Assembly: GCA_020058145.1 (NCBI GenBank)
Contig: JAGVEP010000517.1
Span: 1 to 5,955, forward strand
Length of the DNA stretch: 5,955 nucleotides
Origin: Phycisphaerae bacterium
GTDB taxonomy: Bacteria; Planctomycetota; Phycisphaerae; UBA1845; Fen-1342
Reading direction: 5' to 3'
The notes below the pieces were generated by a model. That model was not told the origin of the DNA, did no database searches, and worked only from the letters and a program-made list of their open reading frames with translations. Below, one piece after another: positions 1 through 5,955 of the stretch (position 1 is its first letter; every line of letters begins with the position of its first letter). Both the position numbers and the translations under genes were made by a program.

Positions 1-377
1 CGCTGGCCGTGCGCCGAACCCGGCACGTGGTGTCCGAGAACGAGCGCACGCTCGCCGCGGCCGACGCTCTGCGCCGCGACGACTTGGCGACCTTCGGCCG
101 CCTGCTGTACGCCTCGCACGCTTCGCTGCGCGACGACTACGAGGTGTCCTGTCGTGAACTCGACCACCTGGTCGAACTGCTACGCGGCGTACCCGGAGTT
201 CTGGGCGCCCGCATGACCGGCGGCGGCTTCGGCGGGTGCATTGTTGCACTGGCCGACCGCGGCAGCGTGCCCGCGATCGAAAAGCGCCTGCGCTTGGAGT
301 ATGACGCCGCCGGCTGCGGTCCGGCCGAGCTGCTGCTGGCCCGCCCGGGCGCGGGCGCGTCCGTCGAATCCGCCTGA
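1..377 (+). CDS. galK: Galactokinase, C-terminal part (5' end outside window)
   Basis: This is the C-terminal end of a GHMP-family sugar kinase, most likely galactokinase, which phosphorylates galactose with ATP to galactose-1-phosphate in the cytoplasmic Leloir pathway. The frame is open from base 3 to the TGA at 375-377, giving about 124 residues; a GTG at 9 is an internal Val codon, not the start. Visible signatures are RHVVSENERT near the beginning, then ASHASLRDDYEVSC, and the glycine-rich GHMP motif MTGGGFGGC encoded near 212-240. All of these are typical of the galactokinase C-terminal domain, where about 380 residues is usual, so roughly the last third is present. Another GHMP kinase is possible but the SLRDDYEVSC stretch favours galactokinase. 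It ends 10 bases before trpD and may be cotranscribed with it. No frameshift is seen. Confidence 0.9.
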   Translation, partial: LAVRRTRHVVSENERTLAAADALRRDDLATFGRLLYASHASLRDDYEVSCRELDHLVELLRGVPGVLGARMTGGGFGGCIVALADRGSVPAIEKRLRLEYDAAGCGPAELLLARPGAGASVESA

Positions 378-387
378 AGGAAACAAC

Positions 388-1410
388 ATGGAAACGGACG
401 CACTGCTGGCCAGACTTAACGCCCACCACAACCTGACGGCGGTCGAAACGCGTGCGCTCTTCGACGCCATCATGGACGGCCACGTCGCAGCTCCGCAGTT
501 GGCCGCTGTGCTCACCGCCCTCGCGGCGAAGGGGGAAACCGTGGACGAAATCGTCGGGGCCGCGCAGGCGATGCGGTCCCGCGCCACGCCGGTACACGTC
601 CCGCACGGCGTCGATGCCATCGACACGTGCGGCACGGGTGGCGATGGCCAGCCGATCTTCAACGTCTCCACCTGCGTCGCGATCGTCGCCGCCGCCGCCG
701 GCGCCACGGTCGCCAAGCATGGCAATCGCAGCAACGTGCGTCCGAGCGGCTCGGCGGAGGTGCTCAGCGCGCTCGGGGTCAATATCGAAGCGGACCTGCC
801 GGTCCTGGAACGTTGCCTGGAGCACTGCCGGGTAGCGTTTCTGTATGCCGTGCGCCTGCATCCGGCGATGAAGCACGCCGCCCCAGTCCGCCGGTCGCTC
901 GGCACCCGGACGATTTTCAACCTGGTCGGGCCGTTGACGAACCCCGCGGGTGTCCGAAGGCAACTTCTGGGTGTCAACCGCCCGGAACTCCTGGCGACGA
1001 TGAGCGCGGCTCTGCAGCGGCTCGGAGCCAGGCGGGCACTGGTCGTACACGGCTGCGAGGGCCTGTGTGACCTTAGTGTGGCGGGCCCGAGCCGGCTCGC
1101 GCGCTGGGATGGACAGCGCGTCAGCTTTGAGGAAGTCGACTGCGGCGTGGTCGAGGCGCGAACCGCCCCGCTCGCGGACCTGTACGTGGCGAGTCCGGAG
1201 CAAAGTGCCCAGATAATCCGCGGCGTATTGGACGGGCAGGCGGGTCCGGCACGCGACATGGTCGTTTTCAATGCCGCCGCAGCGCTGTGGGTCGCTGGCT
1301 TGGCCGATGATTGGAGCACGGGAGCTCGTTTGGCACGTGCGGCAGTCGACAGCGGGGCCGCGCGGACGACCCTGGGCACTTGGGTTGCCATCTCGCGCGC
1401 TGCTCCATGA
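388..1410 (+). CDS. trpD: Anthranilate phosphoribosyltransferase
   Basis: The product is 340 residues, the usual length for TrpD, which transfers the phosphoribosyl group of PRPP to anthranilate in the second committed step of tryptophan synthesis. The ATG at 388 is preceded by an AAGGA ribosome site at 377-381. An N-terminal helical domain (about 1-70) is followed by the PRPP-binding CGTGGDG (81-87), FNVST (91-95), KHGNR (110-114), the anthranilate-pocket region HPAMKH...PVRR (158-169) and RTIFNLVGPLTNPAG (174-188). These match the family closely. Two sites are odd. The stretch after KHGNR reads SNVRPSGSAEVL, where the family usually has a Ser-Ser-Lys/Arg-Ser-Gly type loop. The usual HG-x-DGLDE metal motif reads HGCEGLCD (221-228), so the Asp-Glu pair is Cys227-Asp228. 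It may be a functional variant or a divergent paralogue; no other trp genes are in view. Confidence 0.9.
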   Translation: METDALLARLNAHHNLTAVETRALFDAIMDGHVAAPQLAAVLTALAAKGETVDEIVGAAQAMRSRATPVHVPHGVDAIDTCGTGGDGQPIFNVSTCVAIVAAAAGATVAKHGNRSNVRPSGSAEVLSALGVNIEADLPVLERCLEHCRVAFLYAVRLHPAMKHAAPVRRSLGTRTIFNLVGPLTNPAGVRRQLLGVNRPELLATMSAALQRLGARRALVVHGCEGLCDLSVAGPSRLARWDGQRVSFEEVDCGVVEARTAPLADLYVASPEQSAQIIRGVLDGQAGPARDMVVFNAAAALWVAGLADDWSTGARLARAAVDSGAARTTLGTWVAISRAAP

Positions 1411-1429
1411 CGGAGGCCGAGGGAATTGC

Positions 1430-1454
1430 GCGTCGGCTCGGCCCGACGCCTTTT
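1430..1454 (+). terminator. Probable Rho-independent terminator after trpD
   Basis: A perfect 7-bp stem, GCGTCGG (1430-1436) paired with CCGACGC (1443-1449), closes a 6-base loop and is followed by C and four T (1451-1454). It starts 20 bases after the trpD stop. The GC-rich stem, short loop and adjoining T run have the form of an intrinsic terminator. The T run is short, so termination may be incomplete. It probably separates the galK-trpD unit from the pilus genes. Confidence 0.6.
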
Positions 1455-1473
1455 CAACGTCCGATCAAAGCTG

Positions 1474-1504
1474 GCCCTTGACAGGACAGGGGTCTGTCAA
1501 GGGC
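1474..1504. repeat. Perfect 11-bp inverted repeat in the trpD-PilZ spacer
   Basis: The arm GCCCTTGACAG (1474-1484) is exactly mirrored by CTGTCAAGGGC (1494-1504) around a 9-base centre (1485-1493). As RNA the stem could extend outward to 1471-1507 with two G-U pairs. No T run follows, so it does not look like a classic intrinsic terminator. It could be an operator for a dimeric regulator, an RNA hairpin that protects or delimits transcripts, or a back-up terminator working with the one at 1430-1454. The left arm contains a perfect TTGACA, but no -10 hexamer lies at the right distance. Confidence 0.65.
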
Positions 1505-1612
1505 TGGCGGGCGCCGCGGTGCGCTGCCACACGGGGCCGGGAACGGGCCAGGTCGCTTTTTATCGCATCCCCACCTCAACACCCCTGCTCACCGACACGA
1601 TGAATCAGATTA

Positions 1613-1630
1613 GGCCGAGCGGTCTCGGTC
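1613..1630 (+). other. Small leader hairpin before the PilZ gene
   Basis: GGCCGAG (1613-1619) can pair with CTCGGTC (1624-1630), with one G-U pair, around a 4-base loop. It ends 12 bases before the ATG at 1643. It could influence translation of the PilZ gene, whose ribosome site is weak, but such short GC-rich hairpins are common in DNA of this composition. The rest of the leader (about 1505-1612) shows no known riboswitch motif. Confidence 0.3.
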
Positions 1631-1642
1631 CAGATTGGCAAC

Positions 1643-2035
1643 ATGGGCATAAACGGGTGCCACATGCCGACTCAGGTCACCCACCGGCGTCAGTATGAAC
1701 GACGTGTCGTCGATATCGTCATCCAGATGACGGTTGGCGAGGAGTGCGGCGGTCAGGTCGCGCCGCTCAATGGACCGACCTTTCCCGGGCGTCTGACGGA
1801 CATCAGTGGCGGCGGGGCCTATGCGGTGGCGCCGACGTTTCTGCCGCGCGGCACGCGCGTGGCTCTCGACCTGCCGCCCAACACCCCCCTGCCCGCGGGC
1901 CGCGTGTGGTGCTCCGTCGTCAAAACGGCCATGGTTGACCGCGAGCCACGGTATGGCGTGGGCCTGAGCTTTGAGGACACCGAGTGCGAGGTCGTCCGGG
2001 CGCTTCGCGGCGCGGTGCGGGAGGGCACCGCATGA
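1643..2035 (+). CDS. Small PilZ-domain protein, predicted c-di-GMP binder
   Basis: This is a 130-residue, single-domain soluble protein of the PilZ family, whose members bind cyclic di-GMP and pass the signal to motility, pilus or exopolysaccharide machinery. Both ligand motifs are complete: RRQYER (residues 15-20, the RRxxxR motif) and DISGGG (53-58, the D/NxSxxG motif). The closing strand GVGLSF (105-110) also fits the fold. I took the ATG at 1643; an in-frame ATG at 1664 would remove seven residues and leave the domain whole, and neither has a strong ribosome site. An in-frame TGA at 1601 rules out a much longer start. Its last bases overlap the start of the secretion ATPase gene as ATGA, which points to translational coupling and a role in the same machine. 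Its direct partner cannot be read from the sequence. Confidence 0.88.
   Translation: MGINGCHMPTQVTHRRQYERRVVDIVIQMTVGEECGGQVAPLNGPTFPGRLTDISGGGAYAVAPTFLPRGTRVALDLPPNTPLPAGRVWCSVVKTAMVDREPRYGVGLSFEDTECEVVRALRGAVREGTA
2019..2025 (+). promoter_or_regulatory. Ribosome binding site of the GspE/PilB gene
   Basis: GGGAGGG sits six bases before the ATG at 2032, inside the end of the PilZ gene. It decides the start: an in-frame GTG at 1984 would add 16 residues but has no comparable site and would deepen the overlap. Confidence 0.75.
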
Positions 2036-3903
2036 CGGCTACGCTCGTCCGACCCGCGCAGAATCTGCCCGAGTGGGCGTCGCGCCTCGATCAGGCCGGG
2101 CTCGTTGGCGCGGATGTGATCCAGACGGCCTTGCGCGAATGCGGCCACGACGCGCAGCTTGCCGGCACCTGGCTGGTCGAGCACGGCTGCATCAGTCAGC
2201 GCGAGCTGGCGCTCACGCAGGCCGAGAGCTTCGGTCTCCCCTTCGTCGAGCCCGGCGACTACCGGATCAACCTGGAGAACCGCAACGTCCTGCCGGAGGA
2301 ACTCCTGCGGGGGCACCGCGCGTTTCCGCTGTTCGTCATCGACCGAGTCATCACGTTGGCCGTCGCGTGGCCGCTCGAACTACCGGTGCTGGATCAGATT
2401 CGGCTGAGCACCGGCCGCGAGGTCGACCAGTGCCTGGCCAGTCCGCGCGAACTGCGCAACCTCGTCGAGTGGGCCTTCGGCGGGTTCCAGCAGCGGGCGG
2501 GCTCGCGGCAGGGCGCCGAAGCCATCGCGTGGGACGAGATTCTCAAGGACGTCGCCGACGCCCCGGCCGTCAAGCTGGTCCACGTGCTGCTCGATCAGGC
2601 CGCAGCGTCCGACGCGAGCGACATACACATCGACGCGGACGAGCACAAGCTGCGTGTGCGCTTCCGCATCGACGGCTTGCTGCGGGAGGTGCCGGCGCCG
2701 CCGAAGGACCTACTGCCCGCGATCGTCTCGCGCATCAAGGTCCTGGCAAACATGGACATTGCCGAGACACGTAAGCCGCAGGACGGGCACTTCAAGTTCG
2801 CCGTCGAGCGTCGGGAGATCGACGTGCGCGTCTCGACGCTGCCGTCCGCGAATGGCGAAGCCGTCGTGCTGCGTTTGCTGCACGGGGGTGGGCGGCTGCT
2901 CTCGCTCGAAGAGCTGGGCATGGACCCGGCGATGCGGGACGCGTTTGATCGGTTGATTCACCTGCCGCATGGGATGTTGCTGGTGACCGGACCGACCGGC
3001 AGCGGCAAGACTACGACCCTGTACTCCGCGCTCACGCGCATCGATCGGGTGCGCCAAAGCCTGATCACGCTCGAAGACCCGGTGGAAATCCGGCTGCCCG
3101 GCATGCGGCAGGTCGCGGTTAATCCGAAGGCCGGTTTGACGTTCGCGACCGGCCTGCGGGCCATTCTGCGCCAGGATCCCGACGTAATCATGATTGGCGA
3201 GGTGCGCGACCAGGAAACCGCGGAAACGGCGCTCCAAGCCGCCCTCACCGGCCACCTGGTGCTCAGCACGCTGCACACCAACAGCGCCGCGGGGGCGCCG
3301 GGCCGCTTGCTGGACATGCGCGTGCCGGACTTTCTGGTCACCTCAGCGCTGGTCGGCGTGCTGGCCCAACGCTTGTGCCGTTGCCTGTGCCGGAATTGTG
3401 CCCGCCCGCTGCGGGAAGCCAACGTGTGCTGGGACCTGTTGCCCGCCGGCGCGCGCGAAGCGCTGCACGGTGCCAGCCTGATGGAAGCCGTCGGCTGCAA
3501 GCGCTGCGGGCACACGGGTTACGAAGGCCGCGTCGGCATCTATGAGCTGCTGATCCTCACGGACGAAATCCGCCGGGTGGTGCTGAAGCGGGCGGACGAG
3601 CGCACGATCGTGAACCTGGCCCGCGAAAACGGGATGCGCCTGCTGAGCGAAGATGGCCTGGCCAAGGTGGCGCGCGGTCAAACGACGTTGCAGGAACTCC
3701 TGCGCGTCGCCGGCCGGATCGATGCCGGTCACGGGGCGGTGCCGACCGGCGGACGGCCCGACAGCACGACCTCGGGGGGAGAAACTGGAACCAACCGCGT
3801 GCCGCGCCGCGCGGCCGGCGGCTTCGACGTGAACTTGTATGACCAGCTCCTGCGAAACTGGCTGTGGCCGGGCGTCGGCCCCGGCCGGGCGGCGGAGAAC
3901 TAA
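2032..3903 (+). CDS. Type II secretion / type IV pilus assembly ATPase (GspE/PilB family)
   Basis: This is a 623-residue cytoplasmic hexameric ATPase that powers pilin or pseudopilin assembly at the inner membrane. In order it shows an N-terminal MshEN/T2SSE_N-like region (about 15-145), an N2 domain with SDIHID (196-201), Walker A GPTGSGKTT (320-328), the Asp box LITLEDPVE (344-352), Walker B VIMIGEVRD (385-393) and the His box ending STLHTN (412-417). A C-terminal metal module has CRNC (453-456) and CKRC (489-492), with two more cysteines at 449 and 451. All catalytic motifs are intact. The N-terminal repeats lack the Arg and Gly expected for c-di-GMP binding by MshEN. After the usual family end near residue 562 there is a tail of about 60 residues, Gly/Pro/Thr-rich and then aromatic near the end. 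GspE versus PilB cannot be settled from sequence alone. The gene overlaps the PilZ gene by four bases. Confidence 0.93.
   Translation: MTATLVRPAQNLPEWASRLDQAGLVGADVIQTALRECGHDAQLAGTWLVEHGCISQRELALTQAESFGLPFVEPGDYRINLENRNVLPEELLRGHRAFPLFVIDRVITLAVAWPLELPVLDQIRLSTGREVDQCLASPRELRNLVEWAFGGFQQRAGSRQGAEAIAWDEILKDVADAPAVKLVHVLLDQAAASDASDIHIDADEHKLRVRFRIDGLLREVPAPPKDLLPAIVSRIKVLANMDIAETRKPQDGHFKFAVERREIDVRVSTLPSANGEAVVLRLLHGGGRLLSLEELGMDPAMRDAFDRLIHLPHGMLLVTGPTGSGKTTTLYSALTRIDRVRQSLITLEDPVEIRLPGMRQVAVNPKAGLTFATGLRAILRQDPDVIMIGEVRDQETAETALQAALTGHLVLSTLHTNSAAGAPGRLLDMRVPDFLVTSALVGVLAQRLCRCLCRNCARPLREANVCWDLLPAGAREALHGASLMEAVGCKRCGHTGYEGRVGIYELLILTDEIRRVVLKRADERTIVNLARENGMRLLSEDGLAKVARGQTTLQELLRVAGRIDAGHGAVPTGGRPDSTTSGGETGTNRVPRRAAGGFDVNLYDQLLRNWLWPGVGPGRAAEN
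3894..3897 (+). promoter_or_regulatory. Ribosome binding site deciding the GTG start of the GspF/PilC gene
   Basis: GGAG lies nine bases before the GTG at 3907, within the last codons of the ATPase gene. It is 15 bases before the alternative ATG at 3913, too far for that start, so GTG is preferred. Confidence 0.55.
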
Positions 3904-3906
3904 GCC

Positions 3907-5127
3907 GTGCCGATGTTCCTCTACCGAGCCGCGGACCTCGCCGGACGGGTCGTCGACGGCTCGCTTGAAGCCGAGTCCGAGGCCGCCGTCGCGGTCGCCC
4001 TGGAACATCGTTCGTTGACGCCGCTGCACTTGCGGCGGGTCAAGTCCCGGCACGTCGCGGTCGCAGGCGTCAACGAACCGACCAAAATTTGCCTGAAGTT
4101 GCGGAACCTGTTGGAGTTTACGCGGCAGCTCAAGCTGATGCTCGCCAGCGGCATTACCGTCCTCGCCACGCTCGCGCTGTTGCGTCAGCGGGCGACCGGC
4201 GGGTATCAGCGGCTGCTCGACCGTGTGGCCGGCGACATTCAAAGCGGGTCCACGCTATCGGAAGCGCTGGCCGCCCATCCGCGGACCTTCGACCCGTTCT
4301 ATCTCGGCACGATCCGCGCCGGCGAAGCCGCGGGCGTGCACACCCAGGCCCTCGACGAGTTAATTCGGTACTACGAACGCCGCGCGAAGCTGCGCCGCGA
4401 GATTACGGGTGCCTTGACCTATCCGGCCATCGTGGTCGCCGCGCTCATCGGGGCCTGCTTCGTCCTGCTGATCTTCGTGATCCCGCAGTTCCAAACGGTG
4501 TTCGCGAGCACGGGCGTAGAGTTGCCGCTGGCGACGCAGATTCTGCTCGCGGTGAGTGCATTCCTGCACGCGCGCGGCTGGTGGGTGCTCGGCGGCGTCC
4601 TCGCGCTCGCGACCACGGCCTGGCTGGTTCGACCGCTGCCGCGGGCACGGAGCGCCTTCGGGCACGCGCTCGCGCGGGTCCCGTTCATTGGGCACATCCT
4701 CTACCTGAGCAGCGTTGTGCAGTTCAGTCGGATGCTCGCGCTGCTCGAGCACGCCGGCCTCCCGCTCCTCGAATCGCTGCGGGTCGTGACGGAGATGCTC
4801 ATGCCGGGCCCGGTGCGCACCCTGATCGCTGAGGTGCGCCGGCAAGTGGCCACGGGCACCGCGATCAGCGACGCCGTTGCCGACACCCACGTGCTGCCGC
4901 CACTCGTGGAACAGATGATCGTGGTCGGCGAACAAACCGGCCGGATCGACGAGACGCTGTCCGCGGCGGCGGACCACTACGAGGAAGATGTCCGCATCAG
5001 AATTTTACGGCTGACGACCGCGCTCGAACCACTCCTGACGATTCTCCTGAGCAGCCTGGTCCTGGGCGTGGCCCTGGCGATCTTTCTGCCCATGTGGCGC
5101 ATGAACAGCGCGCTGCTCAAGCACTAG
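3907..5127 (+). CDS. Inner-membrane platform protein of type II secretion / type IV pilus (GspF/PilC family)
   Basis: This is a 406-residue polytopic membrane protein, normal length for the family, that forms the platform on which the GspE/PilB ATPase acts. The start (M)PMFLYRAADLAGRVVDG matches the typical family N-terminus. Two cytoplasmic T2SSF repeats are seen: about 68-190, with FTRQLKLMLASGI and IRAGEAAG (136-143), and about 270-395, with FSRMLALLEHAGLPLLESL and VVGEQTGRIDE. Hydrophobic membrane segments lie near 172-193, 224-241 and 374-396, the expected three. The TYP motif (171-173) before the first segment is characteristic. It follows the ATPase gene after a 3-base gap, the usual ATPase-platform pair. 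No broken or missing part is seen. PilC and GspF are not distinguishable here. Confidence 0.93.
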   Translation: MPMFLYRAADLAGRVVDGSLEAESEAAVAVALEHRSLTPLHLRRVKSRHVAVAGVNEPTKICLKLRNLLEFTRQLKLMLASGITVLATLALLRQRATGGYQRLLDRVAGDIQSGSTLSEALAAHPRTFDPFYLGTIRAGEAAGVHTQALDELIRYYERRAKLRREITGALTYPAIVVAALIGACFVLLIFVIPQFQTVFASTGVELPLATQILLAVSAFLHARGWWVLGGVLALATTAWLVRPLPRARSAFGHALARVPFIGHILYLSSVVQFSRMLALLEHAGLPLLESLRVVTEMLMPGPVRTLIAEVRRQVATGTAISDAVADTHVLPPLVEQMIVVGEQTGRIDETLSAAADHYEEDVRIRILRLTTALEPLLTILLSSLVLGVALAIFLPMWRMNSALLKH

Positions 5128-5128
5128 T

Positions 5129-5133
5129 GGAGG
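5129..5133 (+). promoter_or_regulatory. Ribosome binding site deciding the GTG start of the AAA+ gene
   Basis: GGAGG lies seven bases before the GTG at 5141, immediately after the stop of the platform gene. No in-frame ATG lies close by, so this strong site fixes the GTG start. Confidence 0.7.
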
Positions 5134-5140
5134 ACGGCCC

Positions 5141-5955
5141 GTGTATCTCGATCATTGGTCCCTCGAATTCCCGCCCTTTGAGCCGGTGCCGGACTCGCGT
5201 TTCCTGTTTGCGACCGCGGCCCACGAGCAGGCCCTGGCGGCCATCAGCTACGCCGCCTGCGACGGCGGCGAACCGGTGCTCGTCACCGGCGCGCCGGGCT
5301 GCGGCAAGACGCTGCTGTTGCGGGCGCTGCGGCGGCAGTTGCCGCAGGCCCAGTACCACGTGGCGTTCGTGCCCGAGGTCGCGTGCTCGCAAATCGGCCT
5401 GGCACGCCGAATCGCGTATCACCTGTCGCACACGGTGGCGTCCGAGGTCGAGACCGCCCTGGACATGATCCTCAGCCAGGCCCGCGAAAGCGGCAAGAAA
5501 GGCGAGACGATTGTCCTGATGCTCGACGACTGGCCGGCCGACCCGACCCGCTACACGCTGGAAGAGCTGCGCTGGTTGCTCAACATCGATATCGAGGGCA
5601 GCCGTCTGGTCGTGCTGCTCACGGGCGAGTCGTATCGTCCGAACCACCGCTGGCCGGCCTGGCTCACGCAGCGGTTGTTGACCACGGCTGAGCTGGGGCC
5701 GCTCACACCCGCGCAGGTACCCGCGTACCTCGCGCATCGCCTGCATGTTGCCGCCGCGGCCGGCACGGAAAACTGCCAGCACGAACAGACCTTTACGTCC
5801 GAGGCCGCCAGCGAAATCGCCGCCTGGTCCGGGGGCGTCCCGCGGCTCATTAACCGCGCGGCGCACCTGGCGTTGCACGTGGCGTACCTCGATTTGGCCC
5901 CCCGGGTGACGGCCGACGCCGTCCACCGGGCCGTGGCGCGCCTGGCCCACACCCC
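5141..5955 (+). CDS. ExeA/GspA-like AAA+ ATPase, C-terminus outside window
   Basis: This frame is open from the GTG at 5141 to the right edge (271 residues seen, no stop), so the protein is 3'-truncated by the window. The start VYLDHWSLEFPPFEPVPDSRFLF is typical of the ExeA/GspA/MshM family, whose members help place secretion or pilus complexes in the envelope using ATP. Visible motifs are Walker A GAPGCGKT (50-57), Walker B IVLMLDDW (124-131), and the sensor-2 region SGGVPRLINRA (230-240). The family usually has Asp-Glu-Ala-Gln at Walker B; here it is Asp-Asp-Trp-Pro, and the following LVGQPEL-like strand reads LLTGESYRP. The fold is clear, but ATP hydrolysis may be altered. A membrane segment or peptidoglycan-binding domain, common after this region, would lie beyond the window. 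It is the fourth gene of the pilus-type operon, 13 bases after the platform gene. Confidence 0.85.
   Translation, partial: MYLDHWSLEFPPFEPVPDSRFLFATAAHEQALAAISYAACDGGEPVLVTGAPGCGKTLLLRALRRQLPQAQYHVAFVPEVACSQIGLARRIAYHLSHTVASEVETALDMILSQARESGKKGETIVLMLDDWPADPTRYTLEELRWLLNIDIEGSRLVVLLTGESYRPNHRWPAWLTQRLLTTAELGPLTPAQVPAYLAHRLHVAAAAGTENCQHEQTFTSEAASEIAAWSGGVPRLINRAAHLALHVAYLDLAPRVTADAVHRAVARLAHT

Noticed and set aside
180..1457. Long reverse-strand open frame (425 codons) opposite galK and trpD
   Set aside because: The + strand encodes two clear families here. The reverse translation is Arg/Ser/Ala/Pro-rich with no recognisable domain, as expected from high-GC shadow frames.
1478..1506. Sigma-70 promoter from the perfect TTGACA at 1478-1483
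   Set aside because: The position 17 bases downstream reads GGGCTG, nothing like TATAAT, and the hexamer is part of the inverted repeat.
1505..1522. Sigma-54 promoter starting at TGGC (1505-1508)
   Set aside because: The required GC ten bases after the GG is absent (GG at 1518-1519).
1505..1642. c-di-GMP riboswitch ahead of the PilZ gene
   Set aside because: I could not find the conserved GEMM-type core motifs; only a short hairpin is present.
1426..1698. Possible small gene in the trpD-PilZ spacer
   Set aside because: The frame runs through the terminator and dyad and into the PilZ gene out of frame, and its translation has no recognisable feature.
1984..2031. Upstream GTG start for the secretion ATPase
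   Set aside because: It would add 16 Arg/Gly-rich residues shadowing the PilZ gene. The ATG at 2032 has a strong ribosome site and a classic ATGA overlap.
3343..4242. Reverse-strand open frame of 299 codons across the ATPase-platform junction
   Set aside because: It lies opposite two strongly supported genes and shows no domain or ribosome site; it is a composition artefact.
5117..5950. Reverse-strand open frame of 277 codons opposite the AAA+ gene
   Set aside because: The + frame shows Walker A and family motifs; the reverse frame shows none.

Overview
The window is very GC-rich bacterial DNA with all genes on the + strand and almost no spacer. It joins the end of a metabolic block to the start of a type IV pilus / type II secretion-like assembly operon. 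High GC, tight packing and the order PilZ - GspE/PilB ATPase - GspF/PilC - ExeA-type ATPase would suit a planctomycete, but this is a guess. Other high-GC phyla such as Acidobacteriota or Deltaproteobacteria cannot be excluded from this sequence alone.

Left block (1-1410): the C-terminal third of a galactokinase enters from the left edge. Ten bases after its stop comes a complete anthranilate phosphoribosyltransferase (TrpD, tryptophan synthesis). TrpD keeps most family signatures but has unusual residues in the PRPP loop and in the Asp-Glu metal site. A GC-rich hairpin followed by four T lies 20 bases after the trpD stop and probably ends this unit.

Spacer (1411-1642): this holds the probable terminator, a perfect 11-bp inverted repeat with a 9-nt loop (1474-1504), and a small hairpin just before the next start. 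No convincing -35/-10 pair, sigma-54 site or known c-di-GMP riboswitch was found.

Right block (1643-5955): a small PilZ-domain protein with an intact c-di-GMP motif overlaps by ATGA the start of a GspE/PilB-type secretion ATPase. Next come, with 3- and 13-base gaps, a GspF/PilC-type inner-membrane platform protein and an ExeA/GspA-like AAA+ ATPase that runs off the right edge. The inferred logic is that the ATPase drives pilin or pseudopilin assembly on the GspF platform, PilZ supplies c-di-GMP input, and the AAA+ protein helps organise the envelope complex. The ATPase's own N-terminal c-di-GMP module (MshEN) looks degenerate, so the separate PilZ protein may be the active sensor. I see no entirely new system. 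The most unusual points are the TrpD substitutions, the intergenic dyad, the C-terminal tail of the ATPase and the altered Walker B of the last protein.
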